From Fasciola hepatica (Eukaryota; Platyhelminthes; Trematoda; Plagiorchiida; Fasciolidae), in the NCBI GenBank assembly GCA_948099385.1, contig CANUEZ040000062.1, positions 1 through 64,000 of the forward strand: a stretch of DNA of 64,000 bases, read 5' to 3'. The translations under genes and the position numbers were made by a program. Shown here piece by piece: positions 39,501 to 54,065 of the stretch. The number at the start of each line of letters is the position of its first letter. Position 1 is the stretch's first letter. Below the pieces are notes generated by a model, which was given only the letters and a program-made list of their open reading frames with translations, did not search any database and was not told the DNA's origin.

Positions 39501-42025
39501 ACACGAATAAATATGAGAAATCACAATTGTCATTCATTTGTCCGCTCCTCAATGAACAGTATCCATTCACAATCCAGACCATTCAAAATTAGATCCTAGT
39601 GAACATATAATATCCGAGTGTACAAGTATGAAGACCAGTGGGCAGACGAGTATCGAGTACGCATATCTGATGAGCCTGAACAACCGCCAAATCGGTCGTG
39701 TGCTTCCATGCAATTCTGTCCACACATTCACATACTACTTACTATCAATATGACTGCTTGCACATCCAGCCTCCTTGTTCGTTCGGTTAGCACTGACCCA
39801 GACACGAATAAATATGAGAAATCACAATTGTCATTCATTTGTCCGCTCCTCAATGAACAGTATCCATTCACAATCCAGACCATTCAAAATTAGATCCTAG
39901 TGAACATATAATATCCGAGTGTACAAGTATGAAGACCAGTGGGCAGACGAGTATCGAGTACGCATATCTGATGAGCCTGAACAACCGCCAAATCGGTCGT
40001 GTGCTTCCGTGCAATTCTGTCCACACATTCACATACTACTTACTATCAATATGACTGCTTGCACATCCAGCCTCCTTGTTCGTTCGGTTAGCACTGACCC
40101 AGACACGAATAAATATGAGAAATCACAATTCTCATTCATTTGTCCGCTCCTCAATGAACAGTATCCATTCACAATCCAGACCATTCAAAATTAGATCCTA
40201 GTGAACATATAATATCCGAGTGTACAAGTATGAAGACCAGTGGGCAGACGAGTATCGAGTACGCATATCTGATGAGCCTGAACAACCGCCAAATCGGTCG
40301 TGTGCTTCCGTGCAATTCTGTCCACACATTCACATACTACTTACTATCAATATGACTGCTTGCACATCCAGCCTCCTTGTTCGTTCGGTTAGCACTGACC
40401 CAGACACGAATAAATATGAGAAATCACAATTCTCATTCATTTGTCCGCTCCTCAATGAACAGTATCCATTCACAATCCAGACCATTCAAAATTAGATCCT
40501 AGTGAACATATAATATCCGAGTGTACAAGTATGGAGACCAGTGGGCAGACGAGTATCGAGTACGCATATCTGATGAGCCTGAACAACCGCCAAATCGGTC
40601 GTGTGCTTCCGTGCAATTCTGTCCACACATTCACATACTACTTACTATCAATATGACTGCTTGCACATCCAGCCTCCTTGTTCGTTCGGTTAGCACTGAC
40701 CCAGACACGAATAAATATGAGAAATCACAATTGTCATTCATTTGTCCGCTCCTCAATGAACAGTATCCATTCACAATCCAGACCATTCAAAATTAGATCC
40801 TAGTGAACATATAATATCCGAGTGTACAAGTATGAAGACCAGTGGGCAGACGAGTATCGAGTACGCATATCTGATGAGCCTGAACAACCGCCAAATCGGT
40901 CGTGTGCTTCCGTGCAATTCTGTCCACACATTCACATACTACTTACTATCAATATGACTGCTTGCACATCCAGCCTCCTTGTTCGTTCGGTTAGCACTGA
41001 CCCAGACACGAATAAATATGAGAAATCACAATTCTCATTCATTTGTCCGCTCCTCAATGAACAGTATCCATTCACAATCCAGACCATTCAAAATTAGATC
41101 CTAGTGAACATATAATATCCGAGTGTACAAGTATGAAGACCAGTGGGCAGACGAGTATCGAGTACGCATATCTGATGAGCCTGAACAACCGCCAAATCGG
41201 TCGTGTGCTTCCGTGCAATTCTGTCCACACATTCACATACTACTTACTATCAATATGACTGCTTGCACATCCAGCCTCCTTGTTCGTTCGGTTAGCACTG
41301 ACCCAGACACGAATAAATATGAGAAATCACAATTGTCATTCATTTGTCCGCTCTTCAATGAACAGTATCCATTCACAATCCAAACCATTCAAAATTAGAT
41401 CCTAGTGAACATATAATATCCGAGTGTACAAGTATGAAGACCAGTGGGCAGACGAGTATCGAGTACGCATATCTGATGAGCCTGAACAACCGCCAAATCG
41501 GTCGTGTGCTTCCGTGCAATTCTGTCCACACATTCACATACTACTTACTATCAATATGACTGCTTGCACATCCAGCCTCCTTGTTCGTTCGGTTAGCACT
41601 GACCCAGACACGAATAAATATCAGAAATCACAATTGTCATTCATTTGTCCGCTCCTCAATGAACAGTATCCATTCACAATCCAGACCATTCAAAATTAGA
41701 TCCTAGTGAACATATAATATCCGAGTGTACAAGTATGAAGACCAGTGGGCAGACGAGTATCGAGTACGCATATCTGATGAGCCTGAACAACCGCCAAATC
41801 GGTCGTGTGCTTCCGTGCAATTCTGTCCACACATTCACATACTACTTACTATCAATATGACTGCTTGCACATCCAGCCTCCTTGTTCGTTCGGTTAGCAC
41901 TGACCCAGACACGAATAAATATGAGAAATCACAATTGTCATTCATTTGTCCGCTCCTCAATGAACAGTATCCATTCACAATCCAGACCATTCAAAATTAG
42001 ATCCTAGTGAACATATAATATCCGA

Positions 42026-43530
42026 GTGTACAAGTATGAAGACCAGTGGGCAGACGAGTATCGAGTACGCATATCTGATGAGCCTGAACAACCGCCAAAT
42101 CGGTCGTGTGCTTCCGTGCAATTCTGTCCACACATTCACATACTACTTACTATCAATATGACTGCTTGCACATCCAGCCTCCTTGTTCGTTCGGTTAGCA
42201 CTGACCCAGACACGAATAAATATGATAAATCACAATTCTCATTCATTTGTCCGCTCTTCAATGAACAGTATCCATTCACAATCCAAACCATTCAAAATTA
42301 GATCCTAGTGAACATATAATATCCGAGTGTACAAGTATGAAGACCAGTGGGCAGACGAGTATCGAGTACGCATATCTGATGAGCCTGAACAACCGCCAAA
42401 TCGGTCGTGTGCATCCGTGCAATTCTGTCCACACATTCACATACTACTTACTATCAATATGACTGCTTGCACATCCAGCCTCCTTGTTCGTTCGGTTAGC
42501 ACTGACCCAGACACGAATAAATATGAGAAATCACAATTCTCATTCATTTGTCCGCTCCTCAATGAACAGTATCCATTCACAATCCAGACCATTCAAAATT
42601 AGATCCTAGTGAACATATAATATCCGAGTGTACAAGTATGAAGACCAGTGGGCAGACGAGTATCGAGTACGCATATCTGATGAGCCTGAACAACCGCCAA
42701 ATCGGTCGTGTGCTTCCGTGCAATTCTGTCCACACATTCACATACTACTTACTATCAATATGACTGCTTGCACATCCAGCCTCCTTGTTCGTTCGGTTAG
42801 CACTGACCCAGACACGAATAAATATGAGAAATCACAATTCTCATTCATTTGTCCGCTCCTCAATGAACAGTATCCATTCACAATCCAGACCATTCAAAAT
42901 TAGATCCTAGTGAACATATAATATCCGAGTGTACAAGTATGAAGACCAGTGGGCAGACGAGTATCGAGTACGCATATCTGATGAGCCTGAACAACCGCCA
43001 AATCGGTCGTGTGCTTCCGTGCAATTCTGTCCACACATTCACATACTACTTACTATCAATATGAATGCTTGCACATCCAGCCTCCTTGTTCGTTCGGTTA
43101 GCACTGACCCAGACACGAATAAATATGAGAAATCACAATTCTCATTCATTTGACCGCTCCTCAATGAACAGTATCCATTCACAATCCAGACCATTCAAAA
43201 TTAGATCCTAGTGAACATATAATATCCGAGTGTACAAGTATGAAGACCAGTGGGCAGACGAGTATCGAGTACGCATATCTGATGAGCCTGAACAACCGCC
43301 AAATCGGTCGTGTGCTTCCGTGCAATTCTGTCCACACATTCACATACTACTTACTATCAATATGACTGCTTGCACATCCAGCCTCCTTGTTCGTTCGGTT
43401 AGCACTGACCCAGACACGAATAAATATGAGAAATCACAATTCTCATTCATTTGTCCGCTCCTCAATGAACAGTATCCATTCACAATCCAGACCATTCAAA
43501 ATTAGATCCTAGTGAACATATAATATCCGA
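42026..43530 (+). repeat. Run of five consecutive units carrying g213c
   Basis: The units at 42026, 42327, 42628, 42929 and 43230 all have C at unit position 213, which makes 'aattctc'. This variant is in only about a fifth of units overall. Private changes still tell the five apart: g201t, c232t and g261a in 42026; t87a in 42327; c137a and t225a in 42929. The run is a local homogenisation patch, not an exact multi-unit copy. Confidence 0.85.
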
Positions 43531-46500
43531 GTGTACAAGTATGAAGACCAGTGGGCAGACGAGTATCGAGTACGCATATCTGATGAGCCTGAACAACCGC
43601 CAAATCGGTCGTGTGCTTCCGTGCAATTCTGTCCACACATTCACATACTACTTACTATCAATATGACTGCTTGCACATCCAGCCTCCTTGTTCGTTCGGT
43701 TAGCACTGACCCAGACACGAATAAATATGAGAAATCACAATTGTCATTCATTTGTCCGCTGCTCAATGAACAGTATCCATTCACAATCCAGACCATTCAA
43801 AATTAGATCCTAGTGAACATATAATATCCGAGTGTACAAGTTTGAAGACCAGTGGGCAGACGAGTATCGAGTACGCATATCTGATGAGCCTGAACAACCG
43901 CCAAATCGGTCGTGTGCTTCCGTGCAATTCTGTCCACACATTCACATACTACTTACTATCAATATGACTGCTTGCACATCCAGCCTCCTTGTTCGTTCGG
44001 TTAGCACTGACCCAGACACGAATAAATATGAGAAATCACAATTGTCATTCATTTGTCCGCTCCTCAATGAACAGTATCCATTCACAATCCAGACCATTCA
44101 AAATTAGATCCTAGTGAACATATAATATCCGAGTGTACAAGTATGAAGACCAGTGGGCAGACGAGTATCGAGTACGCATATCTGATGAGCCTGAACAACC
44201 GCCAAATCGGTCGTGTGCTTCCGTGCAATTCTGTCCACACATTCACATACTACTTACTATCAATATGACTGCTTGCACATCCAGCCTCCTTGTTCGTTCG
44301 GTTAGCACTGACCCAGACACGAATAAATATGAGAAATCACAATTCTCATTCATTTGTCCGCTCCTCAATGAACAGTATCCATTCACAATCCAGACCATTC
44401 AAAATTAGATCCTAGTGAACATATAATATCCGAGTGTACAAGTATGAAGACCAGTGGGCAGACGAGTATCGAGTACGCATATCTGATGAGCCTGAACAAC
44501 CGCCAAATCGGTCGTGTGCTTCCGTGCAATTCTGTCCACACATTCACATACTACTTACTATCAATATGACTGCTTGCACATCCAGCCTCCTTGTTCTTTC
44601 GGTTAGCACTGACCCAGACACGAATAAATATGAGAAATCACAATTGTCATTCATTTGTCCGCTCTTCAATGAACAGTATCCATTCACAATCCAGACCATT
44701 CAAAATTGGATCCTAGTGAACATATAATATCCGAGTGTACAAGTATGAAGACCAGTGGGCAGACGAGTATCGAGTACGCATATCTGATGAGCCTGAACAA
44801 CCGCCAAATCGGTCGTGTGCTTCCGTGCAATTCTGTCCACACATTCACATACTACTTACTATCAATATGACTGCTTGCACATCCAGCCTCCTTGTTCGTT
44901 CGGTTAGCACTGACCCAGACACGAATAAATATGAGAAATCACAATTGTCATTCATTTGTCCGCTCCTCAATGAACAGTATCCATTCACAATCCAGACCAT
45001 TCAAAATTAGATCCTAGTGAACATATAATATCCGAGTGTACAAGTATGAAGACCAGTGGGCAGACGAGTATCGAGTACGCATATCTGATGAGCCTGAACA
45101 ACCGCCAAATCGGTCGTGTGCTTCCGTGCAATTCTGTCCACACATTCACATACTACTTACTATCAATATGACTGCTTGCACATCCAGCCTCCTTGTTCGT
45201 TCGGTTAGCACTGACCCAGACACGAATAAATATGAGAAATCACAATTGTCATTCATTTGTCCGCTGCTCAATGAACAGTATCCATTCACAATCCAGACCA
45301 TTCAAAATTAGATCCTAGTGAACATATAATATCCGAGTGTACAAGTTTGAAGACCAGTGGGCAGACGAGTATCGAGTACGCATATCTGATGAGCCTGAAC
45401 AACCGCCAAATCGGTCGTGTGCTTCCGTGCAATTCTGTCCACACATTCACATACTACTTACTATCAATATGACTGCTTGCACATCCAGCCTCCTTGTTCG
45501 TTCGGTTAGCACTGACCCAGACACGAATAAATATGAGAAATCACAATTGTCATTCATTTGTCCGCTCCTCAATGAACAGTATCCATTCACAATCCAGACC
45601 ATTCAAAATTAGATCCTAGTGAACATATAATATCCGAGTGTACAAGTATGAAGACCAGTGGGCAGACGAGTATCGAGTACGCATATCTGATGAGCCTGAA
45701 CAACCGCCAAATCGGTCGTGTGCTTCCGTGCAATTCTGTCCACACATTCACATACTACTTACTATCAATATGACTGCTTGCACATCCAGCCTCCTTGTTC
45801 GTTCGGTTAGCACTGACCCAGACACGAATAAATATGAGAAATCACAATTGTCATTCATTTGTCCGCTGCTCAATGAACAGTATCCATTCACAATCCAGAC
45901 CATTCAAAATTAGATCCTAGTGAACATATAATATCCGAGTGTACAAGTTTGAAGACCAGTGGGCAGACGAGTATCGAGTACGCATATCTGATGAGCCTGA
46001 ACAACCGCCAAATCGGTCGTGTGCTTCCGTGCAATTCTGTCCACACATTCACATACTACTTACTATCAATATGACTGCTTGCACATCCAGCCTCCTTGTT
46101 CGTTCGGTTAGCACTGACCCAGACACGAATAAATATGAGAAATCACAATTGTCATTCATTTGTCCGCTCCTCAATGAACAGTATCCATTCACAATCCAGA
46201 CCATTCAAAATTAGATCCTAGTGAACATATAATATCCGAGTGTACAAGTATGAAGACCAGTGGGCAGACGAGTATCGAGTACGCATATCTGATGAGCCTG
46301 AACAACCGCCAAATCGGTCGTGTGCTTCCGTGCAATTCTGTCCACACATTCACATACTACTTACTATCAATATGACTGCTTGCACATCCAGCCTCCTTGT
46401 TCGTTCGGTTAGCACTGACCCAGACACGAATAAATATGAGAAATCACAATTCTCATTCATTTGTCCGCTCCTCAATGAACAGTATCCATTCACAATCCAG

Positions 46501-47443
46501 ACCATTCAAAATTAGATCCTAGTGAACATATAATATCCGAGTGTACAAGTATGAAGACCAGTGGGCAGACGAGTATCGAGTACGCATATCTGATGAGCCT
46601 GAACAACCGCCAAATCGGTCGTGTGCTTCCGTGCAATTCTGTCCACACATTCACATACTACTTACTATCAATATGACTGCTTGCACATCCAGCCTCCTTG
46701 TTCTTTCGGTTAGCACTGACCCAGACACGAATAAATATGAGAAATCACAATTGTCATTCATTTGTCCGCTCTTCAATGAACAGTATCCATTCACAATCCA
46801 GACCATTCAAAATTGGATCCTAGTGAACATATAATATCCGAGTGTACAAGTATGAAGACCAGTGGGCAGACGAGTATCGAGTACGCATATCTGATGAGCC
46901 TGAACAACCGCCAAATCGGTCGTGTGCTTCCGTGCAATTCTGTCCACACATTCACATACTACTTACTATCAATATGACTGCTTGCACATCCAGCCTCCTT
47001 GTTCGTTCGGTTAGCACTGACCCAGACACGAATAAATATGAGAAATCACAATTGTCATTCATTTGTCCGCTCCTCAATGAACAGTATCCATTCACAATCC
47101 AGACCATTCAAAATTAGATCCTAGTGAACATATAATATCCGAGTGTACAAGTATGAAGACCAGTGGGCAGACGAGTATCGAGTACGCATATCTGATGAGC
47201 CTGAACAACCGCCAAATCGGTCGTGTGCTTCCGTGCAATTCTGTCCACACATTCACATACTACTTACTATCAATATGACTGCTTGCACATCCAGCCTCCT
47301 TGTTCGTTCGGTTAGCACTGACCCAGACACGAATAAATATGAGAAATCACAATTGTCATTCATTTGTCCGCTGCTCAATGAACAGTATCCATTCACAATC
47401 CAGACCATTCAAAATTAGATCCTAGTGAACATATAATATCCGA
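43531..47443 (+). repeat. Incipient five-unit higher-order repeat (1505 bp), order ABCDE-AB-ABCDE-A
   Basis: Label units by variants: A is c231g, B is a11t, C is g213c, D is g164t+c232t+a275g, and E is consensus. The order from 43531 is A, B, C, D, E, A, B, A, B, C, D, E, A. This reads as a five-unit repeat whose middle copy has lost C, D and E. A and B variants occur nowhere else in the window, and the a275g change of D occurs only at 44434 and 46541. The next unit (47444) no longer fits. This is the clearest higher-order structure in the window. Confidence 0.88.
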
Positions 47444-50400
47444 GTGTACAAGTATGAAGACCAGTGGGCAGACGAGTATCGAGTACGCATATCTGATGAG
47501 CCTGAACAACCGCCAAATCGGTCGTGTGCTTCCGTGCAATTCTGTCCACACATTCACATACTACTTACTATCAATATGACTGCTTGCACATCCAGCCTCC
47601 TTGTTCGTTCGGTTAGCACTGACCCAGACACGAATAAATATGAGAAATCACAATTGTCATTCATTTGTCCGCTCTTCAATGAACAGTATCCATTCACAAT
47701 CCAGACCATTCAAAATTAGATCCTAGTGAACATATAATATCCGAGTGTACAAGTATGAAGACCAGTGGGCAGACGAGTATCGAGTACGCATATCTGATGA
47801 GCCTGAACAACCGCCAAATCGGTCGTGTGCTTCCGTGCAATTCTGTCCACACATTCACATACTACTTACTATCAATATGACTGCTTGCACATCCAGCCTC
47901 CTTGTTCGTTCGGTTAGCACTGACCCAGACACGAATAAATATGAGAAATCACAATTCTCATTCATTTGTCCGCTCTTCAATGAACAGTATCCATTCACAA
48001 TCCAGACCATTCAAAATTAGATCCTAGTGAACATATAATATCCGAGTGTACAAGTATGAAGACCAGTGGGCAGACGAGTATCGAGTACGCATATCTGATG
48101 AGCCTGAACAACCGCCAAATCGGTCGTGTGCTTCCGTGCAATTCTGTCCACACATTCACATACTACTTACTATCAATATGACTGCTTGCACATCCAGCCT
48201 CCTTGTTCGTTCGGTTAGCACTGACCCAGACACGAATAAATATGAGAAATCACAATTGTCATTCATTTGTCCGCTCCTCAATGAACAGTATCCATTCACA
48301 ATCCAGACCATTCAAAATTAGATCCTAGTGAACATATAATATCCGAGTGTACAAGTATGAAGACCAGTGGGCAGACGAGTATCGAGTACGCATATCTGAT
48401 GAGCCTGAACAACCGCCAAATCGGTCGTGTGCTTCCGTGCAATTCTGTCCACACATTCACATACTACTTACTATCAATATGACTGCTTGCACATCCAGCC
48501 TCCTTGTTCGTTCGGTTAGCACTGACCCAGACACGAATAAATATGAGAAATCACAATTCTCATTCATTTGTCCGCTCCTCAATGAACAGTATCCATTCAC
48601 AATCCAGACCATTCAAAATTAGATCCTAGTGAACATATAATATCCGAGTGTACAAGTATGAAGACCAGTGGGCAGACGAGTATCGAGTACGCATATCTGA
48701 TGAGCCTGAACAACCGCCAAATCGGTCGTGTGCTTCCGTGCAATTCTGTCCACACATTCACATACTACTTACTATCAATATGACTGCTTGCACATCCAGC
48801 CTCCTTGTTCGTTCGGTTAGCACTGACCCAGACACGAATAAATATGAGAAATCACAATTGTCATTCATTTGTCCGCTCCTCAATGAACAGTATCCATTCA
48901 CAATCCAGACCATTCAAAATTAGATCCTAGTGAACATATAATATCCGAGTGTACAAGTATGAAGACCAGTGGGCAGACGAGTATCGAGTACGCATATCTG
49001 ATGAGCCTGAACAACCGCCAAATCGGTCGTGTGCTTCCGTGCAATTCTGTCCACACATTCACATACTACTTACTATCAATATGACTGCTTGCACATCCAG
49101 CCTCCTTGTTCGTTCGGTTAGCACTGACCCAGACACGAATAAATATGAGAAATCACAATTCTCATTCATTTGTCCGCTCCTCAATGAACAGTATCCATTC
49201 ACAATCCAGACCATTCAAAATTAGATCCTAGTGAACATATAATATCCGAGTGTACAAGTATGAAGACCAGTGGGCAGACGAGTATCGAGTACGCATATCT
49301 GATGAGCCTGAACAACCGCCAAATCGGTCGTGTGCTTCCGTGCAATTCTGTCCACACATTCACATACTACTTACTATCAATATGACTGCTTGCACATCCA
49401 GCCTCCTTGTTCGTTCGGTTAGCACTGACCCAGACACGAATAAATATGAGAAATCACAATTCTCATTCATTTGTCCGCTCCTCAATGAACAGTATCCATT
49501 CACAATCCAGACCATTCAAAATTAGATCCTAGTGAACATATAATATCCGAGTGTACAAGTATGAAGACCAGTGGGCAGACGAGTATCGAGTACGCATATC
49601 TGATGAGCCTGAACAACCGCCAAATCGGTCGTGTGCTTCCGTGCAATTCTGTCCACACATTCACATACTACTTACTATCAATATGACTGCTTGCACATCC
49701 AGCCTCCTTGTTCTTTCGGTTAGCACTGACCCAGACACGAATAAATATGAGAAATCACAATTGTCATTCATTTGTCCGCTCCTCAATGAACAGTATCCAT
49801 TCACAATCCAGACCATTCAAAATTAGATCCTAGTGAACATATAATATCCGAGTGTACAAGTATGAAGACCAGTGGGCAGACGAGTATCGAGTACGCATAT
49901 CTGATGAGCCTGAACAACCGCCAAATCGGTCGTGTGCTTCCGTGCAATTCTGTCCACACATTCACATACTACTTACTATCAATATGACTGCTTGCACATC
50001 CAGCCTCCTTGTTCGTTCGGTTAGCACTGACCCAGACACGAATAAATATGAGAAATCACAATTGTCATTCATTTGTCCGCTCCTCAATGAACAGTATCCA
50101 TTCACAATCCAGACCATTCAAAATTAGATCCTAGTGAACATATAATATCCGAGTGTACAAGTATGAAGACCAGTGGGCAGACGAGTATCGAGTACGCATA
50201 TCTGATGAGCCTGAACAACCGCCAAATCGGTCGTGTGCTTCCGTGCAATTCTGTCCACACATTCACATACTACTTACTATCAATATGACTGCTTGCACAT
50301 CCAGCCTCCTTGTTCGTTCGGTTAGCACTGACCCAGACACGAATAAATATGAGAAATCACAATTCTCATTCATTTGTCCGCTCCTCAATGAACAGTATCC

Positions 50401-53400
50401 ATTCACAATCCAGACCATTCAAAATTAGATCCTAGTGAACATATAATATCCGAGTGTACAAGTATGAAGACCAGTGGGCAGACGAGTATCGAGTACGCAT
50501 ATCTGATGAGCCTGAACAACCGCCAAATCGGTCGTGTGCTTCCGTGCAATTCTGTCCACACATTCACATACTACTTACTATCAATATGACTGCTTGCACA
50601 TCCAGCCTCCTTGTTCGTTCGGTTAGCACTGACCCAGACACGAATAAATATGAGAAATCACAATTGTCATTCATTTGTCCGCTCCTCAATGAACAGTATC
50701 CATTCACAATCCAGACCATTCAAAATTAGATCCTAGTGAACATATAATATCCGAGTGTACAAGTATGAAGACCAGTGGGCAGACGAGTATCGAGTACGCA
50801 TATCTGATGAGCCTGAACAACCGCCAAATCGGTCGTGTGCTTCCGTGCAATTCTGTCCACACATTCACATACTACTTACTATCAATATGACTGCTTGCAC
50901 ATCCAGCCTCCTTGTTCGTTCGGTTAGCACTGACCCAGACACGAATAAATATGAGAAATCACAATTCTCATTCATTTGTCCGCTCCTCAATGAACAGTAT
51001 CCATTCACAATCCAGACCATTCAAAATTAGATCCTAGTGAACATATAATATCCGAGTGTACAAGTATGAAGACCAGTGGGCAGACGAGTATCGAGTACGC
51101 ATATCTGATGAGCCTGAACAACCGCCAAATCGGTCGTGTGCTTCCGTGCAATTCTGTCCACACATTCACATAATACTTACTATCAATATGACTGCTTGCA
51201 CATCCAGCCTCCTTGTTCGTTCGGTTAGCACTGACCCAGACACGAATAAATATGAGAAATCACAATTGTCATTCATTTGTCCGCTCCTCAATGAACAGTA
51301 TCCATTCACAATCCAGACCATTCAAAATTAGATCCTAGTGAACATATAATATCCGAGTGTACAAGTATGAAGACCAGTGGGCAGACGAGTATCGAGTACG
51401 CATATCTGATGAGCCTGAACAACCGCCAAATCGGTCGTGTGCTTCCATGCAATTCTGTCCACACATTCACATACTACTTACTATCAATATGACTGCTTGC
51501 ACATCCAGCCTCCTTGTTCGTTCGGTTAGCACTGACCCAGACACGAATAAATATGAGAAATCACAATTGTCATTCATTTGTCCGCTCCTCAATGAACAGT
51601 ATCCATTCACAATCCAGACCATTCAAAATTAGATCCTAGTGAACATATAATATCCGAGTGTACAAGTATGGAGACCAGTGGGCAGACGAGTATCGAGTAC
51701 GCATATCTGATGAGCCTGAACAACCGCCAAATCGGTCGTGTGCTTCCGTGCAATTCTGTCCACACATTCACATACTACTTACTATCAATATGACTGCTTG
51801 CACATCCAGCCTCCTTGTTCGTTCGGTTAGCACTGACCCAGACACGAATAAATATGAGAAATCACAATTCTCATTCATTTGTCCGCTCTTCAATGAACAG
51901 TATCCATTCACAATCCAGACCATTCAAAATTAGATCCTAGTGAACATATAATATCCGAGTGTACAAGTATGAAGACCAGTGGGCAGACGAGTATCGAGTA
52001 CGCATATCTGATGAGCCTGAACAACCGCCAAATCGGTCGTGTGCTTCCGTGCAATTCTGTCCACACATTCACATACTACTTACTATCAATATGACTGCTT
52101 GCACATCCAGCCTCCTTGTTCGTTCGGTTAGCACTGACCCAGACACGAATAAATATGAGAAATCACAATTGTCATTCATTTGTCCGCTCCTCAATGAACA
52201 TTATCCATTCACAATCCAGACCATTCAAAATTAGATCCTAGTGAACATATAATATCCGAGTGTACAAGTATGAAGACCAGTGGGCAGACGAGTATCGAGT
52301 ACGCATATCTGATGAGCCTGAACAACCGCCAAATCGGTCGTGTGCTTCCATGCAATTCTGTCCACACATTCACATACTACTTACTATCAATATGACTGCT
52401 TGCACATCCAGCCTCCTTGTTCGTTCGGTTAGCACTGACCCAGACACGAATAAATATGAGAAATCACAATTCTCATTCATTTGTCCGCTCCTCAATGAAC
52501 AGTATCCATTCACAATCCAGACCATTCAAAATTAGATCCTAGTGAACATATAATATCCGAGTGTACAAGTATGAAGACCAGTGGGCAGACGAGTATCGAG
52601 TACGCATATCTGATGAGCCTGAACAACCGCCAAATCGGTCGTGTGCTTCCGTGCAATTCTGTCCACACATTCACATACTACTTACTATCAATATGACTGC
52701 TTGCACATCCAGCCTCCTTGTTCGTTCGGTTAGCACTGACCCAGACACGAATAAATATGAGAAATCACAATTGTCATTCATTTGTCCGCTCCTCAATGAA
52801 CAGTATCCATTCACAATCCAGACCATTCAAAATTAGATCCTAGTGAACATATAATATCCGAGTGTACAAGTATGAAGACCAGTGGGCAGACGAGTATCGA
52901 GTACGCATATCTGATGAGCCTGAACAACCGCCAAATCGGTCGTGTGCTTCCGTGCAATTCTGTCCACACATTCACATACTACTTACTATCAATATGACTG
53001 CTTGCACATCCAGCCTCCTTGTTCGTTCGGTTAGCACTGACCCAGACACGAATAAATATGAGAAATCACAATTGTCATTCATTTGTCCGCTCCTCAATGA
53101 ACAGTATCCATTCACAATCCAGACCATTCAAAATTAGATCCTAGTGAACATATAATATCCGAGTGTACAAGTATGAAGACCAGTGGGCAGACGAGTATCG
53201 AGTACGCATATCTGATGAGCCTGAACAACCGCCAAATCGGTCGTGTGCTTCCGTGCAATTCTGTCCACACATTCACATACTACTTACTATCAATATGACT
53301 GCTTGCACATCCAGCCTCCTTGTTCGTTCGGTTAGCACTGACCCAGACACGAATAAATATGAGAAATCACAATTGTCATTCATTTGTCCGCTCCTCAATG

Positions 53401-53764
53401 AACAGTATCCATTCACAATCCAGACCATTCAAAATTAGATCCTAGTGAACATATAATATCCGAGTGTACAAGTATGAAGACCAGTGGGCAGACGAGTATC
53501 GAGTACGCATATCTGATGAGCCTGAACAACCGCCAAATCGGTCGTGTGCTTCCATGCAATTCTGTCCACACATTCACATACTACTTACTATCAATATGAC
53601 TGCTTGCACATCCAGCCTCCTTGTTCGTTCGGTTAGCACTGACCCAGACACGAATAAATATGAGAAATCACAATTGTCATTCATTTGTCCGCTCCTCAAT
53701 GAACAGTATCCATTCACAATCCAGACCATTCAAAATTAGATCCTAGTGAACATATAATATCCGA

Positions 53765-54065
53765 GTGTACAAGTATGAAGACCAGTGGGTAGACGAGTAT
53801 CGAGTACGCATATCTGATGAGCCTGAACAATCGCCAAATCGGTCGTGTGCTTCCGTGCAATTCTGTCCACACATTCACATACTACTTACTATCAATATGA
53901 CTGCTTGCACATCCAGCCTCCTTGTTCGTTCGGTTAGCACTGACCCAGACACGAATAAATATGAGAAATCACAATTGTCATTCATTTGTCCGCTCTTCAA
54001 TGAACAGTATCCATTCACAATCCAGACCATTCAAAATTAGATCCTAGTGAACATATAATATCCGA
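53765..54065 (+). repeat. Isolated satellite unit with the linked c26t+c67t haplotype
   Basis: The unit carries both 'gggtagac' (c26t) and 'caatcgcc' (c67t), plus c232t. The other four units with this pair lie at 12227, 15538, 15839 and 16441, so the nearest is 37 kb away. Confidence 0.85.

Noticed and set aside
44434..46834. Frames extended to 97 residues in units 44434 and 46541 (and 57377) as functional readthrough variants
   Set aside because: The TAG is simply lost (a275g or t274c) and the next in-frame TAA lies six codons on. The first two units are copies of one another.
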